Part shown: positions 46,717 through 54,599 of the stretch, piece by piece
Layout: each line of letters starts with the position of its first letter
Numbering within the stretch: the stretch's first letter is position 1
Source: Oerskovia jenensis
GTDB lineage: Bacteria; Actinomycetota; Actinomycetes; Actinomycetales; Cellulomonadaceae
Assembly (NCBI RefSeq): GCF_016907235.1
Contig: NZ_JAFBBO010000001.1
Location: 3,720,001 to 3,784,000 of the forward strand
Length of the DNA stretch: 64,000 bases
Direction of reading: 5' to 3'
Program-made: the position numbers and the translations under genes
Notes under the pieces: generated by a model
What the model was told of the DNA's origin: nothing
Databases searched by the model: none
What the model saw: only the letters and a program-made list of their open reading frames with translations

Positions 46717-48413
46717 ATCCGGTTGACCCAGGACTCGGCCAGGGCCTCGGCCTCGATGTCCAGCTCGCGCAGGATCCTGCGCATCACTGCCTCGTTGAGA
46801 CGTCCGGCGTCGCGCTCGTCGACCAGCACCTGTCGTTGGGCCTTGTTCATGTCGGCGCGCAGCGCGTTGAGCCGCCGAAGGTCCTCCGACCGGTCACCGG
46901 GGCGGGCCACGGGAAAGGCGCGACCGCTCGCGGGGCGCGCACGGACGGGGGCCTGCTCGACCGGTTCCTCGGCCTCCGACTCGGGGGACAGGAGCCGGGC
47001 TGCGGCCTGGGCGCGGCCGACGATCGCGGCGGACATCGCCGCGCGGGTGGCCTCGGCCTTCTCCTCGCCGATCACGGGAGCCCATTCCGTGGTGGCCCGC
47101 GCGATGGCGTCGGCCTGCGCATCGGCCATGAGCCGGCGGACCCGCGCCTCCTCGGCGGCGTCGCTCGCGGCCTCGTCCTCCCCGCCGACGCCGAGCCGCC
47201 GGATGACCCACGGCAGCGTCACGCCCTGCAGGAGGAGCGTGCCGATCGCGACCGTGAAGGCCGCGAGCTGGATCGTGGCCCGGCCGGGGAACTCGGCCCC
47301 GCCGAGCGTCGCGGGGATGGCGGCCGCGGCGGCGAGCGTGACGACGCCGCGCATGCCTGCGGACGAGACGACCAGCGACTCGCGCCAGTCGAGCTGGTCG
47401 CCGCGCGACCGTCTCGAGCCGGGCAGGTGCACGCGGTCGAGCCAGGACGTCGCGAAGACGTAGACGGGCCTGATCGCCATGGTCACCGCGAGGGCCGCGA
47501 GGGACACCCAGACCGCGGTCCGCAGCCCTTCGTCGGAGTCCACGACGGTCTCGACGACGAACTTGAGCTGGAGCCCGATGAGCGCGAACGTGATGGCCTC
47601 GAGCAGCAGGTCGAGGCTGTCCCACAGGGGTTCTTCGACGAGGCGGGTCTCGTAGCCCGCGGTCGGGGCGGTGTGCCCCAGGTAGAGGCCCGCGGCGACG
47701 ACGGCCAGCACGCCCGAGCCGCTGAGCTCCTCCGCGATCCAGTAGGCCGCGAACGGGAGGATGATCCCGGCGACGCTCGTGAGGAGCGGGTCGGCGAGCC
47801 GCAGCCGCGCGGCGTGCATCCCGATGCCCATGACGAGGCCGACGCCCACGCCGACGACGACGGCGAGCGTGAAGACCCCGATGCCCTCGGTCCAGACCCA
47901 CGCGCCCGTGGCGACGCCGGCGAGGGCGACCTTGTAGAGGGTGAGCGAGGTCGCGTCGTTGATGAGGCTCTCGCCGCCGAGCAGGGTCATGACGCGGCGG
48001 GGCAGACCGAGCCGTCGACCGACCGCGGCGGCGGAGACCGCGTCGGGGGGAGCGACGACGGCGCCCAGCACGAGTGCGGCGGCGAACGGCAGGTCGGGCA
48101 GCAGGATCGTCGCGACCCAGGCCACGGCGAGCGCCGTGACGACCACGAGCCCGACTCCCAGGCGCACGATCGCGTGGAGCGACGTGCGGAAGTCCTGGTA
48201 GGAGCTCCCGGTGGCCGCCGAGAAGAGCAGCGGCGGCAGGATGACGCCGAGCAGCACCTCGGGGGCCAGCTCGACGTGCGGGACCGCGGGTATCAGCGAG
48301 ACGCCGAGCCCGACCACGACGAGCAGGAGGGGAGCGGGCAGGTCCCAGTGCCGCGCCGCGGCCGTGACGGCCAGGGCACCGGTGATGACCAGGAGTACGA
48401 CGGCCTCGTCCAT
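46713..48413 (-). CDS. Na+/H+ antiporter, CPA1 family
   Basis: 566 residues. About 12 transmembrane helices fill residues 1-405, with the core motif VLGAVVAPPDAVSAAAV, LLGGESLINDATSLTLYKVAL and VSSAGMRGVVTLAAA. These are the ion-binding and structural motifs of the CPA1/NhaP-type exchangers. The C-terminal 150 residues are cytoplasmic, highly charged and Arg/Glu-rich, probably regulatory. ATG 48413 is used; an ATG three codons upstream is also possible. The gene lies back to back with the HTH gene at 48621, with two operators between them. Confidence 0.9.
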   Translation of the reverse strand: MDEAVVLLVITGALAVTAAARHWDLPAPLLLVVVGLGVSLIPAVPHVELAPEVLLGVILPPLLFSAATGSSYQDFRTSLHAIVRLGVGLVVVTALAVAWVATILLPDLPFAAALVLGAVVAPPDAVSAAAVGRRLGLPRRVMTLLGGESLINDATSLTLYKVALAGVATGAWVWTEGIGVFTLAVVVGVGVGLVMGIGMHAARLRLADPLLTSVAGIILPFAAYWIAEELSGSGVLAVVAAGLYLGHTAPTAGYETRLVEEPLWDSLDLLLEAITFALIGLQLKFVVETVVDSDEGLRTAVWVSLAALAVTMAIRPVYVFATSWLDRVHLPGSRRSRGDQLDWRESLVVSSAGMRGVVTLAAAAAIPATLGGAEFPGRATIQLAAFTVAIGTLLLQGVTLPWVIRRLGVGGEDEAASDAAEEARVRRLMADAQADAIARATTEWAPVIGEEKAEATRAAMSAAIVGRAQAAARLLSPESEAEEPVEQAPVRARPASGRAFPVARPGDRSEDLRRLNALRADMNKAQRQVLVDERDAGRLNEAVMRRILRELDIEAEALAESWVNRI

Positions 48414-48500
48414 GCCCTGCATTCTCCGCCCGGGTGGGCGGGGAGGCGCGGGGGGACGGCCCGACGGCGTGTTCCCCACCGGGCGCGCACCGTGCGCTGG

Positions 48501-48549
48501 GTGTCAACGACCTCTTGACAAGGGGATCGTGTCAAGCCAGGGTTGACAC
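48501..48549. promoter_or_regulatory. Two identical operators, TGTCAA-N7-TTGACA
   Basis: Site 1: TGTCAA 48502-48507, TTGACA 48515-48520. Site 2: TGTCAA 48530-48535, TTGACA 48543-48548. Both have a 7-bp spacer, and the site centres are 28 bp apart. The outermost GTGTCAAC and GTTGACAC are also mirror images. TTGACA resembles a -35, but no matching -10 is seen in either direction. Confidence 0.75.
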
Positions 48550-48620
48550 ATGGCGAACCAGTGGCGGGCAGAAGGGGCGACCGGCGCTCCGGCGTCGGGC
48601 ATCGACGAGAGCCGCGGACG

Positions 48621-49265
48621 GTGAGCGGCACACCGGCCTGGGGCAGCCTCGAGCCCCACGACCCGGGGTCGCTCGACGACCTGCTCGCCGAGGCCGTGGC
48701 GGCCGCCGACCCCGGGATCGGCGACCGCATCGCGACCCAGCCCGCCGCGCACCTCGAGCTCGTGGCCCTCACGGCGCGCGCCCACCTCGCGACCGAGGAG
48801 CTCCTCGCGACGGCCGTGTCGTCGGCCCGCTCCGCAGGGCACAGCTGGGAGGCCGTGGGAACTGCGCTCGGCATCACGCGACAGGCTGCCCAGCAGAGGT
48901 TCGGCCGGCCTGCCGGGCCCGGCGACGGGGCCGCCGGCCCCGTGGGTGACCTGATCGCCGGGGCCGTCCCGGGGGACACCCGGACCCTGACCCCCGTCAC
49001 GGCCCTGACCGAGATGGCCGCGCTCGAGGTGTACGGGCGGCACGGGTGGCGCTCGGTCGGGTTCGGCGCGGCGTTCCACACGATCGAGCGGACCACCCAG
49101 CAGTGGGAGCACAAGCGTGTCTACGTCCTGGGTGCGAGCAGGTTCGGGCTCGAGGCCGAGGGGTGGGAGCGGATCGGGACCTGGTTCCCGTGGGTCTACT
49201 ACGTGCGTGGCCTGGGGACCGCGCCCGTGGGAGACCGCGGACCCGTCGAGGACGACGCGTCCTGA
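48621..49265 (+). CDS. Helix-turn-helix protein of unknown role
   Basis: 214 residues. An N-terminal helical region is followed by an HTH at about 74-95 (HSWEAVGTALGITRQAAQQRFG), which resembles the DNA-binding part of sigma-factor-like or WhiB-independent regulators. The C-terminal half (WRSVGFGAAFHTIERTTQQWEHKRVYV) looks like a small globular sensor with Trp-rich strands, no known family. GTG 48621 is chosen over an upstream TTG because upstream sequence overlaps the operators. The best guess is a regulator of itself and of the antiporter. Confidence 0.65.
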   Translation: MSGTPAWGSLEPHDPGSLDDLLAEAVAAADPGIGDRIATQPAAHLELVALTARAHLATEELLATAVSSARSAGHSWEAVGTALGITRQAAQQRFGRPAGPGDGAAGPVGDLIAGAVPGDTRTLTPVTALTEMAALEVYGRHGWRSVGFGAAFHTIERTTQQWEHKRVYVLGASRFGLEAEGWERIGTWFPWVYYVRGLGTAPVGDRGPVEDDAS

Positions 49266-49358
49266 GCGGCGAGGGCCGCGGGCGCCCGCGCCGGGCCGTG
49301 GGCCGCGGGCGGTGGCAGCCCGCGGCCGGCCCGGTGCCGCCACCAGGGCGGAGCCGGG

Positions 49359-49985
49359 CTACTCCCCGGGCAGGTGGGCGTTGTGCCCGAAGTCCTGCCG
49401 GAAGCGGGGACCCGAGACCGCGAGCTCGGCCGCGAACGACGCCGCCCACGCCGAGTACGGGGTGTGCGAGAGCGAGTCGTTGGAGAAGCGCCGGTCGTCC
49501 GTGATCTCGGTGACGCAGAACTCCGGGATCTGGAGGTCCACCACCGGACCGGAGCGCTCGCACTCCGCGATGACGAGCGGGTGGTTGGCGCCGCCGAACT
49601 CGTCGATGACCCAGCCGTCGGCACCGAGCCACGCCGAGTAGCGGGTCTTGACGATGCGCCCACCACCACGGCGGATCATCTCGACCCCGACGTTGACGTC
49701 GATCTCCCGCTCGGCCTCGTACCGGGTGCCTCCGACCGTGGGGCCCTTGACCGTGAGCGCACAGAAGTCGAACGTGTGCCGGTCCAGGACGCTCAGGGGA
49801 GAGGTGCGGCCGCTGAGCTGGGCGGCCGTCGCGCTGGCCTGGGCGCGCAGCCGCAGCGCGTAGCCGTCCTCGGCCAGGTAGTAGCTCTGCACGATGAGCG
49901 CGGGCGCGTCGAGCAGGTCGGGCGGTACGTCCTTCACGAGGAAGCGACGCTCGAACTCGAAGTCTCCGTTACCACCGTCCGTCAT
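49359..49985 (-). CDS. CYTH domain protein
   Basis: 208 residues. The N-terminal FEFERRFLVKDVP holds the ExExR-type signature of the CYTH fold, a tunnel that binds triphosphates (inorganic triphosphatase, adenylate cyclase and thiamine triphosphatase members). Other Arg/Lys/Glu tunnel residues appear in YALRLRAQ, ALTVKGPTVGGTRYEAEREID and WVIDEFGG. Inorganic triphosphatase is the likeliest activity. TACGGT lies 7 nt before ATG 49985 on the coding strand, consistent with a leaderless transcript. The last 30 residues are helical. It lies downstream of the ceo-like gene with 22 bp between them. Confidence 0.88.
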   Translation of the reverse strand: MTDGGNGDFEFERRFLVKDVPPDLLDAPALIVQSYYLAEDGYALRLRAQASATAAQLSGRTSPLSVLDRHTFDFCALTVKGPTVGGTRYEAEREIDVNVGVEMIRRGGGRIVKTRYSAWLGADGWVIDEFGGANHPLVIAECERSGPVVDLQIPEFCVTEITDDRRFSNDSLSHTPYSAWAASFAAELAVSGPRFRQDFGHNAHLPGE

Positions 49986-49992
49986 AGGACAT

Positions 49993-49998
49993 ACCGTA
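49993..49998 (-). promoter_or_regulatory. Candidate -10 box of leaderless CYTH gene
   Basis: On the minus strand TACGGT ends 7 nt before ATG 49985; no ribosome site is visible. Confidence 0.35.
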
Positions 49999-50007
49999 CG
50001 CGGTCGC

Positions 50008-51171
50008 TCACGGCTGGGCCGGGAGCGGGACGTGCGGGTACGCGGCCTCGCGGTGCTGGAACTCGAGCACCGCCGGGTTGAGGACGACGCCGTCGCGCAC
50101 CTCGACCGCGCGGCGGACCGTCTCGTTCGCGTCCCACCCTGCCGGGCCCGCCATGACCGCGGGGAGGAACGGCAGGACCGCCGAGCTGATCTCCCACGTC
50201 GCCGAGTTCCACAGGTACGAGGGGCTGTGGTCCACCGCGTAGTAGTTGACGTTCTCCCCGACCGTGACCAGCGGGTCGGCGAACGTGGTCGATCGTGCCC
50301 AGTCGAACGCCATGCCGTCGTCGCACGACACGTCGACGATCAGGCTGCCGGGCCGGAACGCCCCCAGGTCCGAGGTGCGCAGGTAGAGCAGGGGCGCGTT
50401 GGGGTCCTGGAGCGTGCAGTTGACGACGACGTCGCTCTCGGCGAGGAACGGGGCGAGCGGGAGGCGGCCCTCATCGGTGATGACCTCGCTGAGGTACGGC
50501 GCGTCGTCGTGGTCGAACTGCACGATCTGCGCCGAGTGGATCGGCGCCGCGACCGCGGCGACCCGGCGGTTGGTGAGCACGCGGACGTCGTGGACGCCGT
50601 GCGCGTTGAGGGCCGTGACGGCCCCGCGTGCGGTGGCGCCGAATCCGATGACGACGGCGGTCAGGCGCCTGCCGTAGTCGCCCGTCGAGCCGCACAGCTC
50701 GAGCGCGTGCAGCACCGAGCAGTAGCCGGCCATCTCGTTGTTCTTGTGGAAGACGTGCAGGCCGAACCCGCCGTCCGCCGCCCAGTGGTGCATGGCCTCG
50801 AACGCGATGAGCGTGAGCCTCTTGTCGATCGCGACCTGGGTCAGCTCGCGGTCCTGGACGCAGTGCGGCCAGCCCCACAGGGTCTGGCCGGGGCGCAGGT
50901 CGTGCAGGTCCGCGACCTGGGGCTTGGGCAGGAGGATCACGTCGGCCGCTTCGACGACCTCGGCGCGGGTGCCCAGGGAGCGGACCCAGGGGGCGATCTG
51001 CTCGTCGCTCACCCCGAAGCGCTCGCCGTACCCGTGCTCGACGACGATCCGCGACCGGAGCTCGGGGGCGATGCGTTCGAGGTGGTCGGGGTGGAGGGGG
51101 AGCCGGCGCTCGTCGGGCTTCCGCGACCTCCCGAGGAGACCGAGGATGGTGTCGTTCGATGCTGTTGTCAC
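50008..51171 (-). CDS. N5-(carboxyethyl)ornithine synthase-like dehydrogenase
   Basis: 387 residues, alanine dehydrogenase/PNT superfamily. The N-terminal RKPDERRLPLHPDHLERI is the substrate-binding start of this group; the Rossmann part has VVIGFGATARGAVTALNAHG. FEAMHHWA and SLIVDVSCDDGMAFDWA match N5-(carboxyethyl)ornithine synthase and saccharopine-dehydrogenase-like members better than true alanine dehydrogenase. The enzyme would reductively join pyruvate to ornithine or lysine. GTG 51171 is the start. Stop and CYTH start are 22 bp apart, so the two may be one operon. Confidence 0.75.
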   Translation of the reverse strand: MTTASNDTILGLLGRSRKPDERRLPLHPDHLERIAPELRSRIVVEHGYGERFGVSDEQIAPWVRSLGTRAEVVEAADVILLPKPQVADLHDLRPGQTLWGWPHCVQDRELTQVAIDKRLTLIAFEAMHHWAADGGFGLHVFHKNNEMAGYCSVLHALELCGSTGDYGRRLTAVVIGFGATARGAVTALNAHGVHDVRVLTNRRVAAVAAPIHSAQIVQFDHDDAPYLSEVITDEGRLPLAPFLAESDVVVNCTLQDPNAPLLYLRTSDLGAFRPGSLIVDVSCDDGMAFDWARSTTFADPLVTVGENVNYYAVDHSPSYLWNSATWEISSAVLPFLPAVMAGPAGWDANETVRRAVEVRDGVVLNPAVLEFQHREAAYPHVPLPAQP

Positions 51172-51250
51172 GCTTGTCCCGTCAACGAGACCACGGTGGC
51201 CCAGTAGTGCGGACGTTACACGGGTGCGGGGAGCATGGGGGCCACTCGGG

Positions 51251-51280
51251 TGACCTCGGGGACGCGCGGCCTGCTATCGA
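51251..51280 (+). promoter_or_regulatory. Candidate promoter of the RNA upstream of the Abi gene
   Basis: TGACCT (51251-51256), 18-bp spacer, TATCGA (51275-51280). Transcription would begin near 51287, before the hairpins at 51299-51463. Confidence 0.3.
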
Positions 51281-51286
51281 CTGACA

Positions 51287-51465
51287 GCTCAGGTTGTCAC
51301 GAATCTCCTGTCTGGAGTCGTCCGGGGAGATTCGTCGTGCCAGGGGGCCTCGGTGGCTGTGGCCGCGTGGATCGAGCGTGGAGGGCGGGCCTCTGCGCCT
51401 GTCCTTGGCCCACGAACGAGGGAGCCCCAGGCGCATGCACGGAGCAGAGGCGGACCTGGGGCTTG
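51287..51465 (+). ncRNA. Candidate structured RNA directly upstream of the Abi gene
   Basis: Within this gene-free region three helices are visible. Hairpin 1: 51299-51308 with 51326-51335 (10 bp, perfect). Helix A: 51389-51396 with 51444-51451 (8 bp) continued by 51397-51401 with 51428-51432. Hairpin B: 51423-51431 with 51455-51463 (9 bp, perfect), followed by TTGTTCC like a terminator. A and B use the same bases and exclude each other. Abi/HEPN loci of the AbiF type are known to carry an RNA upstream of the protein gene; membership here is inference. Confidence 0.4.
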
Positions 51466-51473
51466 TTCCAAGA

Positions 51474-51479
51474 TAGCAT
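51474..51479 (+). promoter_or_regulatory. Candidate -10 box of the Abi gene
   Basis: TAGCAT ends 6 nt before GTG 51486, which lacks a ribosome site; this fits a leaderless mRNA separate from the upstream RNA. Confidence 0.4.
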
Positions 51480-51485
51480 CGAGCA

Positions 51486-52583
51486 GTGGCAGCAGCGAAG
51501 CAACACGTGGAGTGGTTTTCGGAACCCCGTCTTGCCCCCTACCGGCAAGAGGCTGGAGACGATCCCGATCTCGCGATGCGCCTGTACGAGTGGAACGCGC
51601 GGCTCGGCGCAGCCTGCTTTGAGGTGATGAGCCACCTCGAGGTCATCCTGAGGAATGCGATCGATCGCCAGCTCTCCCTGTACTTTCACGAGTCCACCAA
51701 TGGAATTCCATGGTTCTTCCTGAAGATCACCGGTGAAAAGCCCCAGTCAGCTCTCGAGGAAGCGATCGGGACGGCCCGCGGCAACCTCCGTCGTATCGGG
51801 CCGGAGCGCGACAACCGTCACCAGATCGTCGCTGGCCTGACATTCGGCTTCTGGACCGGGATGCTTGGCCGTGGTTACGAGGACCTTTGGCGGGCCGCCT
51901 TGCGCCACGCGTTCCCGCACTCCCGCGGAGTTCGTGCAGACCTCGCTGCTGCCTGCAACGGACTCAGGACGTTCCGGAACCGCCTTGCCCATCCCGACTC
52001 GCTCCTCGCCGCTGACGTCCTCTTCCAGTTGCGCCAAGCGGTGCAGGTCGCCGGGTGGATCGACCCCGACGCGGCGAACTGGCTCAACAGCATCGAGCAG
52101 GTAACTGCCGTGTATGCCGACCGACCTGTCACCAAGTTCGACACTGTCGTCGTGCCAGCTCGAGACGCCTGGCGTCTCTATCAGGCTCATGGGTTGTACA
52201 TCTGCCAAGCCGGGCGGACGTTTCGGCCGGTGGAGCGGATCGCCTTCTACGCCGACCAGTCGATCAAGGCGGAAGTTCCCCAGATCACGGATCGCCAGGA
52301 CAACGTCGAGTGGACCCACGCAGAGGCCGCCCGGCTGAGTGGTTCTGCGAACTCAGCAGAGCGGCAGCTCGGGGCGGCGATGGCTGACTCCCTTGGCAAG
52401 GTGTGGCCCGAGGGGCGGTATCAGCTCTTCAAGCTCACGCACGATGTCGGTGACTCTCGACACCGGCGGTTGGCGGGCGATGTCCCGCACCTTCCGCGCG
52501 GCAAGGGCAGCGCCTTCACCCAACGCCAGCGCTACGTCTCCCTGCACGGGCTGGAGACGGCAAAAGACACGTCGACGCTGTAG
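51486..52583 (+). CDS. Abi family protein with HEPN RNase motif
   Basis: 365 residues. Landmarks of the Abi (AbiD/AbiF) family are LYEWNARLGAACFEVMSHLE with ILRNAID (about 34-60), GLTFGFWTGML (117-127), and FRNRLAH (163-169), where Arg164-x4-His169 is the HEPN ribonuclease motif. Such proteins act in phage defence by cutting RNA when activated. Residues beyond about 220 (WRLYQAHGLYICQAGRTFRPVERIAFY) form an extra C-terminal domain, possibly the sensing part. Codon use is less GC-biased than in the neighbours, pointing to recent gain. It lies between the ceo-like gene and tRNA-Arg. No antitoxin gene is seen; the partner may be the RNA upstream. Confidence 0.82.
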   Translation: MAAAKQHVEWFSEPRLAPYRQEAGDDPDLAMRLYEWNARLGAACFEVMSHLEVILRNAIDRQLSLYFHESTNGIPWFFLKITGEKPQSALEEAIGTARGNLRRIGPERDNRHQIVAGLTFGFWTGMLGRGYEDLWRAALRHAFPHSRGVRADLAAACNGLRTFRNRLAHPDSLLAADVLFQLRQAVQVAGWIDPDAANWLNSIEQVTAVYADRPVTKFDTVVVPARDAWRLYQAHGLYICQAGRTFRPVERIAFYADQSIKAEVPQITDRQDNVEWTHAEAARLSGSANSAERQLGAAMADSLGKVWPEGRYQLFKLTHDVGDSRHRRLAGDVPHLPRGKGSAFTQRQRYVSLHGLETAKDTSTL

Positions 52584-52706
52584 CTCGGCAACTTCGGGAC
52601 CTGAGCCCCTCTCGGGACGATGCGGTGACTTGCAGGTTTGGTAGGCCACTTGCTCGTGAGGGATGAGGCAGGGCGCGGTGACGTGCTAAGCGCTGTGCTG
52701 CCTCCT
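52584..52706. other. Intergenic tail of the accessory patch
   Basis: I find no gene here or in 52735-52850. Base composition is more AT-rich than the chromosome average in this window. No integrase or repeat of the tRNA end was recognised. Confidence 0.5.
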
Positions 52707-52734
52707 CGATCAGACCCCGTCTGGATCGCCTTTT
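52707..52734 (+). terminator. Hairpin plus T-run downstream of the Abi gene
   Basis: CGATCAGAC pairs with GTCTGGATCG (one bulge) around CCC, then GCCTTTT. It is 123 nt after the Abi stop. It is the only intrinsic terminator with a T-run of classic type near this gene. Confidence 0.5.
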
Positions 52735-52850
52735 GGAGTTGCTCGCTTGCCTAGTTGTGCCTGACGGCGACGCGAAGTGTGCCCGGCCTGCTCCCGGACG
52801 TCACATCGCCGAAGGTCAGCCGCTTCCCCAAACCACTCCCGGGCACGACG

Positions 52851-52880
52851 AAGCCCCCGGACCCGGGGGTCCAGGGGCTT
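52851..52880 (-). terminator. Terminator of tRNA-Arg
   Basis: Arms 52851-52864 and 52867-52880 pair with one mismatch; located 9 nt past the tRNA 3-prime end on the minus strand. Confidence 0.7.
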
Positions 52881-52889
52881 GGTCTGCGG

Positions 52890-52962
52890 TGCCCTCGATA
52901 GGACTCGAACCTACGACCTTCTGCTCCGGAGGCAGACGCTCTATCCACTGAGCTACGAGGGC
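52890..52962 (-). tRNA. tRNA-Arg (anticodon CCG)
   Basis: 73 nt. The acceptor stem GCCCTCG pairs with CGAGGGC; discriminator A; D-arm GCTC/GAGC; anticodon stem TCTGC/GCAGA with loop CTCCGGA, so the anticodon is CCG (reads CGG); T-arm GTAGG-TTCGAGT-CCTAT. CCA is not encoded. Its 3-prime end faces the Abi patch, the side on which mobile elements usually insert at tRNA genes. The argS gene lies 1.6 kb away on the other strand. Confidence 0.95.
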
Positions 52963-53136
52963 AGCATGCGTTCGCTCTGACGAGCATCCGGCACGGTGCA
53001 CGAGACTACCAGTCTCCGGCGGGTGCGTGCTCCCACCTGCCCGGATCTGTAGGTTCTGCCCGCCCGTCAGGGCGGGGTGACCGGACTCACCGTCCTGAGA
53101 GGCGGCCCGGGACAGATGCCCGAGGCGACCGGTGCG

Positions 53137-53142
53137 TACTCT
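53137..53142 (+). promoter_or_regulatory. Candidate -10 box of leaderless MFS gene
   Basis: TACTCT ends 6 nt before GTG 53149; no ribosome site is seen. Confidence 0.35.
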
Positions 53143-53148
53143 CCTTGA

Positions 53149-54435
53149 GTGGATCGCCAGGACTCGAGCTCGACCCCCGACAGCACCCTCCGGCCGTGGA
53201 GAGGGCGGTTCGTCGTCCTCGCCGGGATCGTCCTCGCCGCGTTCAACCTGCGGATCGCGGTCGCCGCGGTCTCGCCGATCCTCGACGTCGTCCGGGTCGA
53301 CATCGACCTGAGCGACCAGCTCGCCGGACTGCTCGGCACGGTCCCCGTCATCGCGTTCGCCGTCTTCGGCTCGCTCGTCCCGGTCCTCTCGCGCCGGTTC
53401 GGTCTCGAGCCCACGCTCGTCGCCGCGCTGGTCGTGAGCTCGGTCGGGGAGATCCTGCGGTCGCTGTCGAGCACCGCCCCGTCCTTCCTGCTGTGGACCG
53501 CGGTCGCGCTCGCGGGCATGGGCATGGGCAACGTGCTGCTGCCACCCCTGGTCAAGCGGTACTTCCCCGACCGGATCGGGGCCGTGACCGCGGCGTACAC
53601 CGTCACGCTCTCGTTGAGCACCGCGATCCCGCCCCTGCTCGTGGTGGGCATCGCCTCGTCGCTGGGCTGGCGGCCCGCCCTGGGCGGCTGGGCGCTCGTG
53701 GGCCTGCTCGCGGCCGTGCCGTGGACCGTGGTCATCGCCCGCTCGGCCCGCGCCCGCGCCGAGCTCGCGTCGGTGCTCGAGCACTCGCCCGAGCACACCG
53801 TGGGTCTCGACGGGCGGCACCGCCACGAGGGGCGCGCCTGGCGCAGCCCGCTCGCGTGGGGCATCGCCGGGATGTTCGGGCTCAACTCGCTCAACACCTA
53901 CGTCATGTTCGCGTGGCTGCCGCACGTGCTGATCGACGCGGGGATGTCGGAGCCGGTCGCGGCGAGCGCGCTCGCGCTGTACGCGTTCGTGGGCATGCCC
54001 ATGTCGATCGTCACACCGCTGCTCGCGGCCCGGATGCGCAACCCCTACCCCCTCGTCGTGACGTTCGTCGCGATGCTCGCGGTCGGGTACGGCGGACTCA
54101 TGGGTGGTCAGGCGGGTCCCGCGACGTGGGTGTGGGTCGTGCTCGCGGGGCTCGGGGCATCGACCTTCCCGCTGGGGCTCGCGCTCATCAACCTGCGCAG
54201 CCGCACCTCGGCCGGGGCCGTCGCGCTCTCGGGGTTCGTGCAGGGCGTCGGGTACCTCCTCGCGGGGGCCGGCCCCCTGACCGCAGGCATCCTCTACGGG
54301 CGCAGCGGGACGTGGGACAGCACGTTCCTGTTCCTGTTCGGCACCCTCGTCGTGATCCTCCTCGCAGCGGTCGCGGGCTGCCGTCCGGTCATGATCGAGG
54401 ACACGTGGGGACGCAGGGCCCGCCCGGGGAAGTGA
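53149..54435 (+). CDS. MFS transporter, CynX/NimT-like
   Basis: 428 residues with about 12 hydrophobic helices. The first helix carries VVLAGIVLAAFNLRIAVAAVSPIL, the CynX/NimT pattern (NLR..V..V.P). Other marks are GMGMGNVLLPPLVKRYFPDRIG and VQGVGYLLAGAGPLTAGIL. Members carry cyanate, 2-nitroimidazole or unknown organic anions; the substrate here is undetermined. The central loop (about 205-235) is His/Arg-rich. GTG 53149 follows a -10-like box with 6-nt spacing. It appears to be transcribed alone, with argS downstream having its own promoter. Confidence 0.88.
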   Translation: MDRQDSSSTPDSTLRPWRGRFVVLAGIVLAAFNLRIAVAAVSPILDVVRVDIDLSDQLAGLLGTVPVIAFAVFGSLVPVLSRRFGLEPTLVAALVVSSVGEILRSLSSTAPSFLLWTAVALAGMGMGNVLLPPLVKRYFPDRIGAVTAAYTVTLSLSTAIPPLLVVGIASSLGWRPALGGWALVGLLAAVPWTVVIARSARARAELASVLEHSPEHTVGLDGRHRHEGRAWRSPLAWGIAGMFGLNSLNTYVMFAWLPHVLIDAGMSEPVAASALALYAFVGMPMSIVTPLLAARMRNPYPLVVTFVAMLAVGYGGLMGGQAGPATWVWVVLAGLGASTFPLGLALINLRSRTSAGAVALSGFVQGVGYLLAGAGPLTAGILYGRSGTWDSTFLFLFGTLVVILLAAVAGCRPVMIEDTWGRRARPGK

Positions 54436-54587
54436 CGCCGGGGGAGGGCGACGACGCGAGGTGAACGACGCCGTCGGGCCGGTGGAGCGGGCCTGCCCGA
54501 CGACGCGCGGCGCGACGTCGCAGCACGCACCGGTGGCCGCCCGTCCGCCCGCCGCGGACGTCGACGCAAAGCCCTGGCGTCCCTCGC

Positions 54588-54593
54588 TAGAAT
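54588..54593 (+). promoter_or_regulatory. -10 box of leaderless argS
   Basis: TAGAAT ends 6 nt before GTG 54600, and there is no Shine-Dalgarno sequence. This is the best of the leaderless candidates in the window. A -35 was not recognised. Confidence 0.6.
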
Positions 54594-54599
54594 CGTCGG

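Noticed and set aside
48515-48548. TTGACA hexamers as -35 boxes
   Set aside because: No -10 at 16-19 bp in either direction; the exact N7 mirror symmetry fits operators better.
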